Shown piece after piece: positions 1 through 11,408 of a DNA stretch of 64,000 nt. The notes beneath the pieces are model-generated. The model saw only the letters and a program-made list of their open reading frames with translations, did not search any database and was not told the DNA's origin. Within the stretch, counting starts at the first letter, position 1; every line of letters begins with the position of its first letter. This DNA is from Garcia nutans. Its lineage: Eukaryota; Streptophyta; Magnoliopsida; Malpighiales; Euphorbiaceae. Both the position numbers and the translations under genes were made by a program. Location of the stretch: contig CANTUV010000008.1 in assembly GCA_947685225.1 (NCBI GenBank), positions 33,286,001 to 33,350,000 of the forward strand, read 5' to 3'.

Positions 1-138
1 TTTGAAGCTACACAAAAAGGTTAGTTTCGAATCTCTTTTATCGAACTGAATGGATTACATGGATCCTGTGAGTAAATCGAAAGAATTTTTGTTTTTCCGC
101 TGCGGCAAGGGTTGCAGATTCTTAACGATTTACTAACA
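1..138 (+). repeat. 5' LTR of Copia A (3' end only)
   Basis: It ends in TACTAACA directly before the primer-binding site. By eye it is identical to 6941-7078. Confidence 0.93.
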
Positions 139-139
139 G

Positions 140-152
140 TGGTATCAGAGCC
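140..152 (+). other. Primer-binding site of Copia A
   Basis: TGGTATCAGAGCC begins one base after the LTR. This is the usual plant primer site complementary to the 3' end of initiator methionine tRNA, where minus-strand DNA synthesis starts. Confidence 0.92.
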
Positions 153-1724
153 TCTTGTTGATTCCATTTAATTCGAAATATACCATGTTGATGTGTTGAT
201 ATGATCTATTGTTTTTCGAATGGCATGATTAAATTCGTTTTATCATTTGATGATGATTCGAATCTGTTATATGAGATATAACATAAATTGTTATTGATAT
301 ATGATGTCAAAGATGACCAATTGTATAAGATACAATTCTGTGAAATCAAATTGGGGTTGGTATACGATCTGTTATGTTTTCGAATTAGGGTTAATATGAT
401 TAATTCAATTCGTTTATTCATATTGAATGTATACATAGATTTCGATTTTGATTAATATGATTATTGAGTAAATCGTTTCTAAGGTTTCTGGTAATAGTTC
501 TCTGTTAATATGATTAATAGATTACTATTATATTCTGTTTAATATGATTAACAGAATAAGGGTTTTGACAGAAAATAATTAATTGGATTAATGATTCTGT
601 TTAGCTTCGAGGGGCGCTGCCCCTCGACCCCGCCCAGGGGCGCTGCCCCTTCGGAACCCCGCCCGCTGACCGGCCAGCGGGAGCCCCGCCCGCTAACCGG
701 CTAGCGGGACCGCCGTATGTTCGCGCCCTATAGTTCGTTACCGCGACATTAAGAATGTCAATATATTTGTTTCTATTTAACATGTTAGTGATGAATATGT
801 TATGTTTGTTTGATGTCTTGGCATGGTGCATAGCATGGCCTTATGACCTATGTGATTGGTTTATTTATATCTTAATTTTTTATAAATACGGCCTGCGTGT
901 CGTTTATTTTTGTAACTTTATAATTACTAGTTTAGTAGTTAGTTTTTATTATTAATGTAATAATGAAGACTCAAGCTTGGAGAAGAAGATGAAAATTCCA
1001 TGGAGATGAAGTTGCCTTTCAAGATATGAAGAAATGTACTATTGCAAATGTTGTAATAGATAGGTTTTCTTTTCACCTAGGGTTGCCTATATGATCTTCA
1101 TTTGGTCTCATGAAGATCATATCTAGTTTGGCCATGCTATGTCACGTTTATTTTTATCAAATATGTATGAGATGCCATGTTTGATAGTTTATGTATGCAT
1201 ATAGGATATGATATATAAATGTCAATTTTAACATGTTTTCAAAAAAAAAAAAAATTAAATGGAATGAACCCTCACTATTAATCTAAGTTTTAATGCCATC
1301 CATGTCTTAAACACTTATCAAGGCTAAGATCACCTAAATGTAGATTTTGCCAAAGCAAAGTACTTTAGGTTATCCTAGCAAGATATGATGAGTAATGGTG
1401 CTGCTCATGCGTTTAAAATTGGTTAGACTTAATTAGGCTATCAAAATGGTTTTGGGCCTAAGGCATTAGATGGGGTATAACATGCTATGACATATGATGT
1501 CATGATCCCATATTATCTAAGAGTTACATCTGATGTAATTGGTAATGGGTTACCTACCATAATAACTTGATTTTAAGTGTCATGCCAAAGCTGACTTAAT
1601 ATTAAGTAAAATTGGATCTTAGCCCACTAAAATGTCATTGTGATGATTGAGGGTTATATTTTAGTGGGAGTTTAATTACTTATCACCTTTTATTAATTAA
1701 AATTTGCATATTTTGTAGATTGAA
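153..1724 (+). other. Untranslated leader of Copia A
   Basis: A 1.57-kb AT-rich stretch between primer site and polyprotein start, with no credible coding frame. It contains one sharply G+C-rich island of hairpins (608-708) and a short A-run near 1240. Confidence 0.8.
608..708 (+). repeat. Four G+C-rich hairpins in the Copia leader
   Basis: Hairpin 1 at 608-626 (CGAGGGGC, 3-base loop, GCCCCTCG). Hairpin 2 at 636-650 (AGGGGC/GCCCCT, same loop). Hairpin 3 at 662-681 (CCCGCTG/CAGCGGG). Hairpin 4 at 689-708 (CCCGCTA/TAGCGGG). Hairpins 3 and 4 are tandem copies in which a G-C pair has become an A-T pair on both arms. A role in RNA dimerisation, packaging or translation is only inference. Confidence 0.85.
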
Positions 1725-4700
1725 ATGGCTACCAACAATAACTCCACTTTATCACTGCGATCCATCCTTGAGAAGGAAAAACTAAAAGAGAATGGGACTA
1801 ATTTTGTTGATTGGTTTAGGAACCTGAGAATTGTTCTCAAACAAGAAAAGAAGTCCTATGTGCTTGATGAAGCTGTCCCTGAGCCACCTCCTGCTAATGC
1901 TTCTAATGCTGATAAGAACAAACATAAGAAGCATATGGATGATTCCAATGACATTGGATGTCTTATGCTCGCTACTATGTGTCCAGAACTTCAGAAGGAT
2001 CTGGAACACTTGGAGGCTTATGAGATGAGTGTCCATCTCAAACAAGCTTTCCAACAGCAAGCTAGGCAGGATAGATTCGACACTGCTGTTGCATTATTTG
2101 ACTGCAAGATGTCAGAGGGCGAATCGGTTAGCGCTCATGTTTTAAAAATGAAGGGCTACATTGATCACCTTGCCCGACTTGGATATCCCTTGAGTCTAGA
2201 ACTCTCCACGGATTTGATCCTTCATTCTTTGCCCAGCAGTTTTTCACATTTTGTTATGAACTATAATATGAAAAACATGGAAAAGTCCATTCCTGAGCTA
2301 CATGGTATGCTCAAAACTGCTGAAGGGAATATCAAAAGGCCCACTAAGGCTACCCATGTATTGAATGTCAATAAGGGTAAGCCTATGAAGAAAAAAGGCA
2401 AGGCAAAGGGTAAAGCAACAGTTGCTACAAAGCCTAAGGGACAGCCCAAGCCAAAAGAACGCAAGGCACCTGTTCCTAAGGAAGGAACTTGTCACCATTG
2501 CAAGGAGCCTGGGCATTGGAAAAGAAATTGCCCACTTTATTTGGCTGAATTGAAGAAATTGAAGGGTAGTGCGACTACGTCTTCGGGTATATATGTTATA
2601 GAAATTAACTTATCTGCTTCTACTTCATGGGTATTGGATACTGCATGTGGTTCTCACATTTGTACAAATGTGCAGGGACTCAAAAGGAGTAGATCACTGA
2701 AAAGGGGCGAAGTTGACCTACGAGTTGGGAATAAAGCAAGAGTTGCTGCACTAGCTGTAGGATCTTATGAACTTCATATGCCTAATGGCTTTTTGTTAAA
2801 TTTGAACAATTGCTATTATGTTCCTACTCTGAGTAGGAATCTTATTTCAGTTTCAGTTTTGGATGATGAAGGTTTTTCATTTTTAATTAAAAATAAGACC
2901 TGTTCTATTTTTGATAAAGATGATTTGCTTTATGGTATTGCAAGATCTTTTAATGGCCTTTATGTCCTTGACTTAGATGATTCTAGGGAGAATCATATTT
3001 ATAACATAAACTCTAAGAGAATTAAGCCAAATGACCTAAACCCTACATTTTTATGGCATTGTCGTCTTAGCCATATAAATGAGAGACGCATTTCTAAACT
3101 CCATCAAGATGGATTATTAGATTCATTTGATTTTGAATCATTTGATAAATGTGAATCTTGTTTACTTGGCAAAATGACAAAGAATCCTTTCACCGGACAA
3201 GGTGAAAGGGCTAATGACTTGCTAGGACTAGTACATACAGATGTATGTGGCCCGTTAAGCATTAGTGCCAGAGGAGGATATAATTACTTCATTACTTTTA
3301 CTGATGATTTCAGTAGGTATGGCTATGTCTACCTAATGAAACATAAGCATGAGGCTTTTGAAATGTTCAAAACTTTTCAAAATGAAGTACAAAATCAACT
3401 TGGTAAAACTATTAAGGCACTTCGATCTGATCGAGGTGGTGAATTTTTGAGCCAAGAGTTTGACGAACATCTAAGAAATTATGGAATTGTTTCACAATTA
3501 ACTCCTCCAGGAACTCCACAGTGGAATGGTGTTTCTGAAAGAAGAAATCGAACTTTATTAGATATGGTTCGATCTATGATGAGTCAAGCAGATCTTCCAT
3601 TATCGTTTTGGGGTTATGCCTTGGAGACAGCTGCTTTTGTTTTAAACCGTGTACCATCTAAAGCGGTTGAAAAGACACCATATGAGATATGGACTGGCAA
3701 AACACCTAGTTTGTCTTTTCTTAAGATTTGGGGTTGTGAGGCTTATGTGAAAAGACCAGTTTCAGATAAGTTAGCTCCAAAATCTGCTAAATGTATCTTT
3801 GTGGGATATCCTAAGGAAACTAAAGGATATTATTTCTATATTCCATCTGAGAACAAAGTGTTTGTTGCTCGAAATGGAACCTTCTTGGAAAAGGAATTCA
3901 TTTCTAAAAGAACTAGTGGGAGCACAGTTCAATTAGATGAATTTATAGAACCACAAGAGGATATTGAACCGCCTGTAGAAATAGTTTCAGAACCACAAGT
4001 CATTGTGGAAACTGAAAATGTTACACAAGTTCTGCGCAGATCTGATAGACCACGTCATCAGCCTGAGAGATATGGATTTCTCATGACTGAAAGTCGTGAA
4101 GTTTTGCTCATAGATCAAGATGAGCCAACTACCTATCTTGAAGCTGTGTCAGGTCCAGATTCAGAGAAATGGCTTGGAGCCATGAAATCTGAGATGCAGT
4201 CCATGTTTGACAACCAAGTTTGGGCCTTAATTGATCCTCCCGAAGGTATTAAGACTATTGGTTGCAAATGGGTTTTCAAGAAGAAAATTGACATTAATGG
4301 AAATGTGCAAACCTATAAAGCAAGGTTGGTTGCTAAAGGTTTCAAACAAACACATGGTATAGACTATGATGAAAATTTTTCTCCAGTTGCTATGATTAAA
4401 TCTATTAGGATTCTCCTTGCCATTGCTGCATACTATGATTATGTGATATGGCAAATGGATGTCAAAACCGCTTTCCTTAATGGAAATTTACTCGAGGATG
4501 TGTACATGACACAACCTGAGGGTTTTGTAAATCCTGAGAATTCTGGGAAGGTTTGCAAGCTTCAAAGGTCCATTTATGGATTGAAGCAAGCATCTCGAAG
4601 CTGGAATCTTTGTTTTGATGAAACAGTTAAGAACTTTGGTTTCATTCAAAATGAAGATGAACCATGTGTTTACAAGATGGTTAGTGGGAGTGCTATCGTG

Positions 4701-5699
4701 TTCTTAGTCCTATATGTAGATGACATATTGATCATTGGAAATGATGTCCCCACTTTACAAAAGGTTAAAGATTGGTTAGGGAATTCTTTTTCAATGAAGG
4801 ACTTGGGAGAGGCTGCATATATCCTTGGTATAAGGATCTATAGAGATAGATCTAGAAGGATAATTGGCTTAAGTCAAAGTACATACATTGACAAAGTGTT
4901 GAAGAGGTTCAGTATGCAAGATTCCAAGAAAGGATTCTTGCCTATGTCACATGGTATTCATCTTGGCAAGAATCAATGTCCTAAGACATCTGAGGAGCGA
5001 GATAGAATGAATAAGATCCCTTATGCTTCTGCTATTGGATCTATTATGTATGCCATGCTATGTACTAGACCTGATGTCTCATATTCTTTAAGCACAACAA
5101 GTAGATATCAAGCTGATCCTGGTGAGGGTCACTGGACAGCTGTTAAGAACATTCTTAAGTATCTAAGAAGAACTAAGAATGTTTTCTTAGTTTATGGAGG
5201 TTTGGAAGATGAACTAGTTGTAAATGGTTACACAGATGCTAGTTTCCAAACTGATATAGATGATTACAAATCGCAGTCAGGTTTTGTATTCACATTGAAT
5301 GGTGGAGCCATTACTTGGAAAAGTTCCAAGCAAAGCACAGTAGCAGATTCTACAACAGAAGCTGAGTATATAGCAGCATCAGATGCTGCTAAGGAAGCAG
5401 TTTGGCTGAAGAAATTCATCACTGAGCTTGGAGTGGTGCCTAGCATTGCTAATCCTATGGCTATCTATTGTGACAACAATGGTGCCATAGCGCAAGCAAA
5501 AGAGCCAAGGTCCCATCAAAAATCTAAGCACATACTCAGGCGATTTCACCTCATTCGAAACATCATTGATAGAGGTGATATCAAGATATGCAAAGTTGAC
5601 ACAAATGACAACATAGCAGATCCATTGACAAAGCCTCTCTCGCGGGTCAAGCATGATCAGCACACTAGGTCTATGGGCATGAGATATTTGTTATACTAG
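1725..5699 (+). CDS. Copia gag-pol polyprotein, 1324 aa, intact
   Basis: It encodes all proteins for copying and integrating element A. Visible in order: gag with zinc knuckle C256-C259-H264-C269 after a lysine-rich stretch; aspartic protease at DTACGS (D305); integrase zinc site H445, H450, C476, C479 and a D506, D569, E605 triad with the usual 35 residues between the last two; reverse transcriptase with D912 (MDVKTAF) and YVDD (D999, D1000); RNase H near D1171 (YTDASF) and E1213. The frame is open throughout and ends 20 bp before the 3' LTR. The ATG at 1725 starts the recognisable gag N-terminus and follows a long leader. With matching LTR ends and all catalytic residues visible, the element could be autonomous. 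Particles would assemble in the cytoplasm and integration occur in the nucleus. Confidence 0.95.
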   Translation: MATNNNSTLSLRSILEKEKLKENGTNFVDWFRNLRIVLKQEKKSYVLDEAVPEPPPANASNADKNKHKKHMDDSNDIGCLMLATMCPELQKDLEHLEAYEMSVHLKQAFQQQARQDRFDTAVALFDCKMSEGESVSAHVLKMKGYIDHLARLGYPLSLELSTDLILHSLPSSFSHFVMNYNMKNMEKSIPELHGMLKTAEGNIKRPTKATHVLNVNKGKPMKKKGKAKGKATVATKPKGQPKPKERKAPVPKEGTCHHCKEPGHWKRNCPLYLAELKKLKGSATTSSGIYVIEINLSASTSWVLDTACGSHICTNVQGLKRSRSLKRGEVDLRVGNKARVAALAVGSYELHMPNGFLLNLNNCYYVPTLSRNLISVSVLDDEGFSFLIKNKTCSIFDKDDLLYGIARSFNGLYVLDLDDSRENHIYNINSKRIKPNDLNPTFLWHCRLSHINERRISKLHQDGLLDSFDFESFDKCESCLLGKMTKNPFTGQGERANDLLGLVHTDVCGPLSISARGGYNYFITFTDDFSRYGYVYLMKHKHEAFEMFKTFQNEVQNQLGKTIKALRSDRGGEFLSQEFDEHLRNYGIVSQLTPPGTPQWNGVSERRNRTLLDMVRSMMSQADLPLSFWGYALETAAFVLNRVPSKAVEKTPYEIWTGKTPSLSFLKIWGCEAYVKRPVSDKLAPKSAKCIFVGYPKETKGYYFYIPSENKVFVARNGTFLEKEFISKRTSGSTVQLDEFIEPQEDIEPPVEIVSEPQVIVETENVTQVLRRSDRPRHQPERYGFLMTESREVLLIDQDEPTTYLEAVSGPDSEKWLGAMKSEMQSMFDNQVWALIDPPEGIKTIGCKWVFKKKIDINGNVQTYKARLVAKGFKQTHGIDYDENFSPVAMIKSIRILLAIAAYYDYVIWQMDVKTAFLNGNLLEDVYMTQPEGFVNPENSGKVCKLQRSIYGLKQASRSWNLCFDETVKNFGFIQNEDEPCVYKMVSGSAIVFLVLYVDDILIIGNDVPTLQKVKDWLGNSFSMKDLGEAAYILGIRIYRDRSRRIIGLSQSTYIDKVLKRFSMQDSKKGFLPMSHGIHLGKNQCPKTSEERDRMNKIPYASAIGSIMYAMLCTRPDVSYSLSTTSRYQADPGEGHWTAVKNILKYLRRTKNVFLVYGGLEDELVVNGYTDASFQTDIDDYKSQSGFVFTLNGGAITWKSSKQSTVADSTTEAEYIAASDAAKEAVWLKKFITELGVVPSIANPMAIYCDNNGAIAQAKEPRSHQKSKHILRRFHLIRNIIDRGDIKICKVDTNDNIADPLTKPLSRVKHDQHTRSMGMRYLLY

Positions 5700-5708
5700 G
5701 CCTAGTGC

Positions 5709-5718
5709 AAGTGGGAGA
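5709..5718 (+). other. Polypurine tract of Copia A
   Basis: AAGTGGGAGA lies one base before the 3' LTR. It is the expected plus-strand primer left by RNase H. Confidence 0.85.
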
Positions 5719-5719
5719 C

Positions 5720-7078
5720 TGTTAGTGTATATGCCCTAGGCCATCGATTTGGACCTTAATGTTATTCATTTTGTTATTAATAAAGAAGTTTTTATTATCA
5801 TTGTTATGTTTGCATGTTATATATAATAATGATTATATCCCTGGTTTATTATTGTTATGGAGATAATAATAAATATAACTAGTGTAATATTGATTTGATA
5901 ATCATAAAATGATTATAGGTATGAAGATACAAATCAATATTATGGATACATGTTAGAGAACAGTGTATTGGATAGACCCACATAGATATCACTTCATGGT
6001 TTAATGTCATAAGTGTATCTCATAATAGTTTTCATTTAATCCTTTGACTTGAGATTGTCATAGTTTCCAACATAAGGAATATTATGTTTTGACATGATCA
6101 AACGTTATCTGTAACTAGATAATTATAAAGGTTATGCTTGAACATGATATAAATTATGTAGAGGAAAATGAACAATCAAGATGGAATTTGTCCCTCTCTA
6201 TGAGAGAGATATCTTCTGGGCCCCTTGATAAGTGTAACTGAGAAATGCATGGCCATGCTCAAATAAGTTGATATAAGATCAATCTTATTTGTTTATCAGT
6301 TAACTTGGAGATCGAGTAATCATAAGTTTGGACAATATAAGTATGACATTTACTATGACTTATGTTCAAACTAGATATCGTGTGACAAAGGGATTAATGC
6401 ATGTACTATTTCAGGTTTTTCATTTATAATGATTCTCATGATTAATTGGGTAGTCGTAATGTCTTGCTAGAGGCCAATTATGATTTGTGCATTTCAATAG
6501 AGATTGAAATACACTACCAATTAATATGAGCCTATCGGGTCACACACATAGAACGTAGGCTGTACTTAAATAATAATAATTATATTTAATTATTATTGTT
6601 AGTATTATTATTATTATTAGATATTAATAATAATATTGTTATAATAATTATTATTAGATAATAATTATTAAAACGTGGGTCCATATGGGATATGGACAGT
6701 TAGGGTTTTGATAAAAAGAAGTCTTTTAAAACGGTTTTAAAAGGACTGGAGGTTTAATGATCTTATTATTCGTTTTGCAAAAGAAAACGTAAGAAGAAAA
6801 AAAAAACCTAAAAAAACCCTAGTTTCGTTTTGAAAAGGTTCAGCCACTGCCGTTGGTGAGCTAGCACTCAGACCGGCATACGTTTGTGTGGATTTCGTTA
6901 GAGGGTGTTCGTCTTCAGAAGGCAGCATCTGTTAATCATTTTTGAAGCTACACAAAAAGGTTAGTTTCGAATCTCTTTTATCGAACTGAATGGATTACAT
7001 GGATCCTGTGAGTAAATCGAAAGAATTTTTGTTTTTCCGCTGCGGCAAGGGTTGCAGATTCTTAACGATTTACTAACA
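5720..7078 (+). repeat. 3' LTR of Copia A, 1359 bp
   Basis: It starts TGTTAGTGTATATG and ends CTAACA, so its termini are 6-bp inverted repeats. About 6565-6670 is low-complexity TAA/TTA sequence. Homologous to the antisense solo LTR at 12403-13826. Confidence 0.93.
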
Positions 7079-10000
7079 GCAAGATCATTGTTGCAGAAGG
7101 ATGCATATGATTGGTGGAAGACAGTGCCCCATGCTATGGATGATCCATCTACATTGTCCTATACTGATTTTCTAAGAGAGTTTGAATTGAAGTATACTCC
7201 GAGGGAGTATAAAGATGTGAAGAAGATGGAGTTTTTGAGTTTGAAACAAGACAACCGGACAGTAACAGAATATGAGGTTGAGTTCATTCGGTTGAGCCAT
7301 TATGCTATGGGTATTATATCTGATGAGATTGATAGGTGCAGGAGATTTAAGGAGGGATTGAGGCCCTCTATTATGTGTCTTGTGGCTGGATCTAGATATC
7401 ATGATTTTTCCCAACTTGTTGCAGCAGCTAGGAGTGTGGAGAGAGCTCAAGGCATTGCAGCAGCTGCTTCTGAGGAAGAGATCAGGGTTAGGAGACCCCA
7501 GTTTGAAGCAGGGTCTTCATCTGTGAAGAGAGGTAAAGGAAGTTTTGTTCCTCGGGTTAGTAGGAGTCAGAGGCCAGCTGGTAGGTCAGTACAGTTTCAG
7601 AGGTAGATATCAAGACCTACAGTTTCAGTGGCAAGTGCTCCGACCCCAGTGATTCAGAGATCCACTCTACCCATATGTATTCATTGTGGTAAGCCATATG
7701 GTGGCACTTGTTGGAAGTCTGGTATAGCAGGGGTATGTTTTAGATGTGGGTCGCCTGATCATTTTGTTAGAGAGTGTCCGGAGAGGCAGGAGCATATGTC
7801 GGTAGATTCTGCAGCTTCTCAACCTAGTGTGAGGGGAGGTCGAGCAGGCAGAAGTTTCAGCAGAGGAGGCAGATCTGGGTTCAGTCCTAGAGGAGGTTCT
7901 ACATCCAGGGAGAGTAGACCAGAGGAGGTTGGATCTTCTCAGAGGATATATGTGATGCAGAGGCAGCCAGATGCTTCAGCAGTCATAGCGGGTACTTTCT
8001 CTTTATTTGGTATTTCAGTAGTTGCTTTGATTGATCCAGGATCTACTCATTCATATATTAGTGCATCTGTTTTGCCTGTGTTTGAATTGTATGCTGAATC
8101 CCTAGGATTTGATGTATTGGTGACAAATCCTTTAGGGCATAGTGTGATTGTTAGCAAGGTGCACCGAGATAGTGCAGTAGTGGTGCAAGGTGAGGAGTTT
8201 CGTGGAGATTTGATTGAAATGCCTTTTAAGGAATATGATTTGATCCTAGGCATGGACTGGTTATCTAGACATGGAGCTGTGGTAGATTGTCAAAAGAAAC
8301 TTGTTACCTTGAGAACCGGTGATGGTAGAGATGTGATAGTATCTAGTGAGCAGGGACAGCTAGCATCCTTGTTTGTTTCAGCTGTTGCAGCTAGGAGGTT
8401 GATTAGAAAAGGGTGTGATGCTTATCTTGCTCATATTTTGGATACTAGAGTAGTGAGTTCTCAACTTGATAGTATACCTACAGTTGCAGAGTTTCTAGAT
8501 GTGTTTCCAGAGGAGTTGCCAGGGTTGCCTCCTGAGAGAGAGGTGGAGTTTGGCATTGAATTATTGCCTGGTACCACTTCTATCTCTATTACTCCTTATA
8601 GAATGGCACCTACTGAATTGAAAGAATTGAAGGTGCAGTTGCAGGAGTTGTTGGATAAAGGGTTTGTTCGCCCTAGTGTTTCACCGTGGGGAGCTCCTGT
8701 TTTGTTTGTGAAGAAGAAGGATGGTACTATGAGATTGTGTATCGATTATAGGCAATTGAACAAGGTGACTATTAAAAATAAATATCCTTTGCCTAGAATT
8801 GATGATCTCTTTGATCAATTGAAAGGTGCAGCAGTGTTTTCCAAGATTTTTTTGAGATCAGGGTACCATCAGTTGAGGGTCAGAGCTGAAGATGTTCCTA
8901 AGATAGCCTTTCGTACAAGGTATGGGCATTATGAGTTTCTAGTTAAGCCTTTTGGTTTGACGAATGCACCTACAGCTTTTATGGACTTGATGAATAGGGT
9001 ATTTAGGCCCTATTTGGATCAGTTTGTGGCAGTTTTTATCGATGATATCTTGGTTTATTCGCGTAATGAGGAGGAGCATGACAAGCATCTGCGGATTGTG
9101 CTGCAACTTTTGAGAGAGAAGCAATTGTTTGCTAAACTGTCGAAATGTGAGTTTTGGCTTGTCCAAGTAACTTTTCTCGGTCATATAGTTCCAGCAGAGG
9201 GTATTAGAGTTGATCCGAGTAAAGTTGAAGCTATTTTGAATTGGAGTCCACCGAAGTCTGTGACTGAAGTTAGAAGTTTTTTAGGTTTGGCAGGCTATTA
9301 CCGACGGTTTGTGAAAGGATTTTCTTTGATAGCTACTCCACTTACCAGATTACTTCGAAAGGGAGTTAGATTTGTGTGGACAGATAAGTGTCAGGCTAGC
9401 TTTGAACAGTTGAGAGAAATGTTGACCTAAGCACCTATTCTTACTTTACCTGTGGAAGATAAACCATATGTGATTTACAGTGATGCTTCACATAATGGTT
9501 TGGGTTGTGTTTTGATGCAAGAAGGTAAAGTTATAGCTTATGCTTCTCAACAGTTGAAACCACATGAGCTCAATTATCCAACCCATGATTTAGAGCTAGC
9601 AGCCATTGTGTTTGCATTGAAGATTTGGTGACACTATTTGTATGGAGAGAAGTGTTTTATCTATACAGACCATAAAAGTTTAAAATATTTGGGTGTTCAA
9701 AGAGAGCTCAATCTTCGACAGAGGAGATGGTTGGAGTTGATTAAAGACTATGACTATTTGATTGATTATCATCCTGGTAAGGCAAATGTTGTTGTTGATG
9801 CCTTGAGTCGGAAGTCTTTAGCAGGTTTGACTGTTTATTCGCTCTCCTTGCTTGTTGAGTTGAGAGTGTTGCATGCTAGCTTTGTATCTTGTGATGATGG
9901 TACATTGTTGGCACAGTTGCAATTGAAACCGATATTGTTGGATCAGATTAAAGAGGCTCAATTGATTGATGAGAATATTCAAAAGATTGTTTCAGATGGC

Positions 10001-11363
10001 CAGAATGGAAAGAGTCGAGATTTTATTGTGAGAAGTGATGGGAGTCTTTGGTTTAAAAACAGATTGTGTACCTGATGATGCTAATTTGAGAAGGATTATT
10101 TTAGAAGAAGCACATCAGTCAGTATTTGCTATGCATCCGGGCAATACAAAGATGTATCATGATTTGAAACAGTATTACTGGTGGTCCGGTATGAAGAGAG
10201 ACATAGCGGAGTTTGTATCCAAATGTCTCACATGTCAGAGGGTAAAAGCTGAGCATCAAGTTCCCACAGAATTACTTCAACCTTTATCAGTGCCTGAATG
10301 GAAATGGGAAAGAGTAACAATGGATTTTGTGTCTGGTCTACCATTGACACAAAGGAAGCATGATGCTATTTGGGTGATTGTTGATAGGTTGACTAAGACA
10401 GCTCATTTTCTTTCGGTTCGGATGGATTATTCTCTAGAGAGGTTAGCTGAGCTGTATATCTATTATATTGTGAAGTTGCATGGTGTCCCAATTTCTTTAG
10501 TGTCTGATCGAGATCCCCGGTTTACTTCAAGGTTTTGGAAGAGTTTACATGGTGCTTTGGGTTCTCGACTGCACTTTAGCACTGCTTTTCATCCGCAGAC
10601 AGATGGGCAGTCAGAGAGAGTGATACAGATTATTGAGGACATGTTGAGAAGCTGTGTCATTGATTTCTCTGGAAGTTGGGATAGATTCTTGCCACTTTTG
10701 GAATTTGCATACAATAACAGTCATCAATCCATCATTGGTATGGCACCATTCGAAGCATTGTATGGTAGAAGATGTAGGACGCCTCAATGTTGGAATGAAA
10801 TTGGAGAAGGGAAGTTAATTGGTCCTGATTTGGTTAAAGAAACTGAAGAGAAAGTGAAAATGATTCGAGATAGGTTGAAAGCATCTTCAGACCGACAGAA
10901 GTCTTATTCAGATTTGAAGAGGAGAGACATAGAGTTTCATGTTGGAGATAAAGTATTTTTGAAAGTGTCTCCTTGGAAAAAGATTTTGAGATTTGGTCGA
11001 AGAGGGAAGCTGAGTCCTCATTTCGTTGGACCTTATGAAGTATTAGAAAGAATTGGACCAGTTGCTTATCGGCTTGCTTTGCCACCTAAGTTGGATAGGA
11101 TCCATAATGTATTCCATGTTTCTATGTTGAGGAGGTATAGGTCGGATCCATCTCATGTATTGCCAATTGAATCTATCGAAGTGAGTCCAGATCTGACATT
11201 TGAAGAAGAACCAATTGCTATTTTTGCACGTGAAGTGAAAGAATTGAGAAATAAGAAAGTGCCACTTGTGAAGATTTTGAGGAAGAATCATGCAAAGGAA
11301 GAGGCAACTTGGGAAAGTGAACAAACAATGCGAGATCAGTATCCTCAGTTGTTTCAGAATTGA
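7079..11363 (+). pseudogene. G1 gag-pol, 3 stops and 1 frameshift
   Basis: Homologous along its length to the better preserved gag and pol of G3. It begins mid-gag, then has a CCHC knuckle ([14 protein letters not shown]), an RGG-rich linker, protease ([12 protein letters not shown]), reverse transcriptase (FIDDILVYS), RNase H, integrase and a chromodomain-like tail ending YPQLFQN. Lesions: TAG at 7604-7606 where relatives have CAG; TAA at 9428-9430 where relatives have CAA; TGA at 9629-9631 where relatives have Arg; and a net 2-base loss near 10068 that moves the rest to another frame. The reverse-transcriptase motif SKIDLRSG reads SKIFLRSG near 8850, so the first catalytic Asp is missing. 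An ATG at 7052 lies in the Copia LTR and is not a real start. Confidence 0.93.
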
Positions 11364-11396
11364 TGACAGGTAATTTCGAGGACAAAATTTATTTTT

Positions 11397-11408
11397 AGAG
11401 GGGGAGAA
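11397..11408 (+). other. Polypurine tract of G1
   Basis: AGAGGGGGAGAA sits just before the LTR start, as in the other Tekay-like elements here. Confidence 0.85.

Larger units (their letters stand above)
1..7078 (+). mobile_element. Copia element A, Angela/BARE-like LTR retrotransposon, 5' end outside window
   Basis: Seen: the last 138 bp of a 5' LTR, a methionine-tRNA-type primer site, a long leader, one uninterrupted polyprotein, a polypurine tract and a complete 3' LTR of 1359 bp bounded by TGTTAG and CTAACA. The 138 bp of 5' LTR present (1-138) read identical to 6941-7078, which points to a recent insertion. The element lies inside the gag gene of Gypsy element G1, which resumes at 7079; the target duplication is probably GCAAG, but its left copy is outside the window. 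Lineage is inferred from the gag start, the Copia domain order (integrase before reverse transcriptase) and the LTR length. Confidence 0.92.

Noticed and set aside
601..831. Minus-strand frame over the Copia leader (GC-rich part)
   Set aside because: It is produced by the hairpin block; opposite strand to the element and no homology seen.
7052..7078. ATG at 7052 as start of a gag protein
   Set aside because: The first nine codons lie in the Copia LTR; gag homology begins exactly at 7079.
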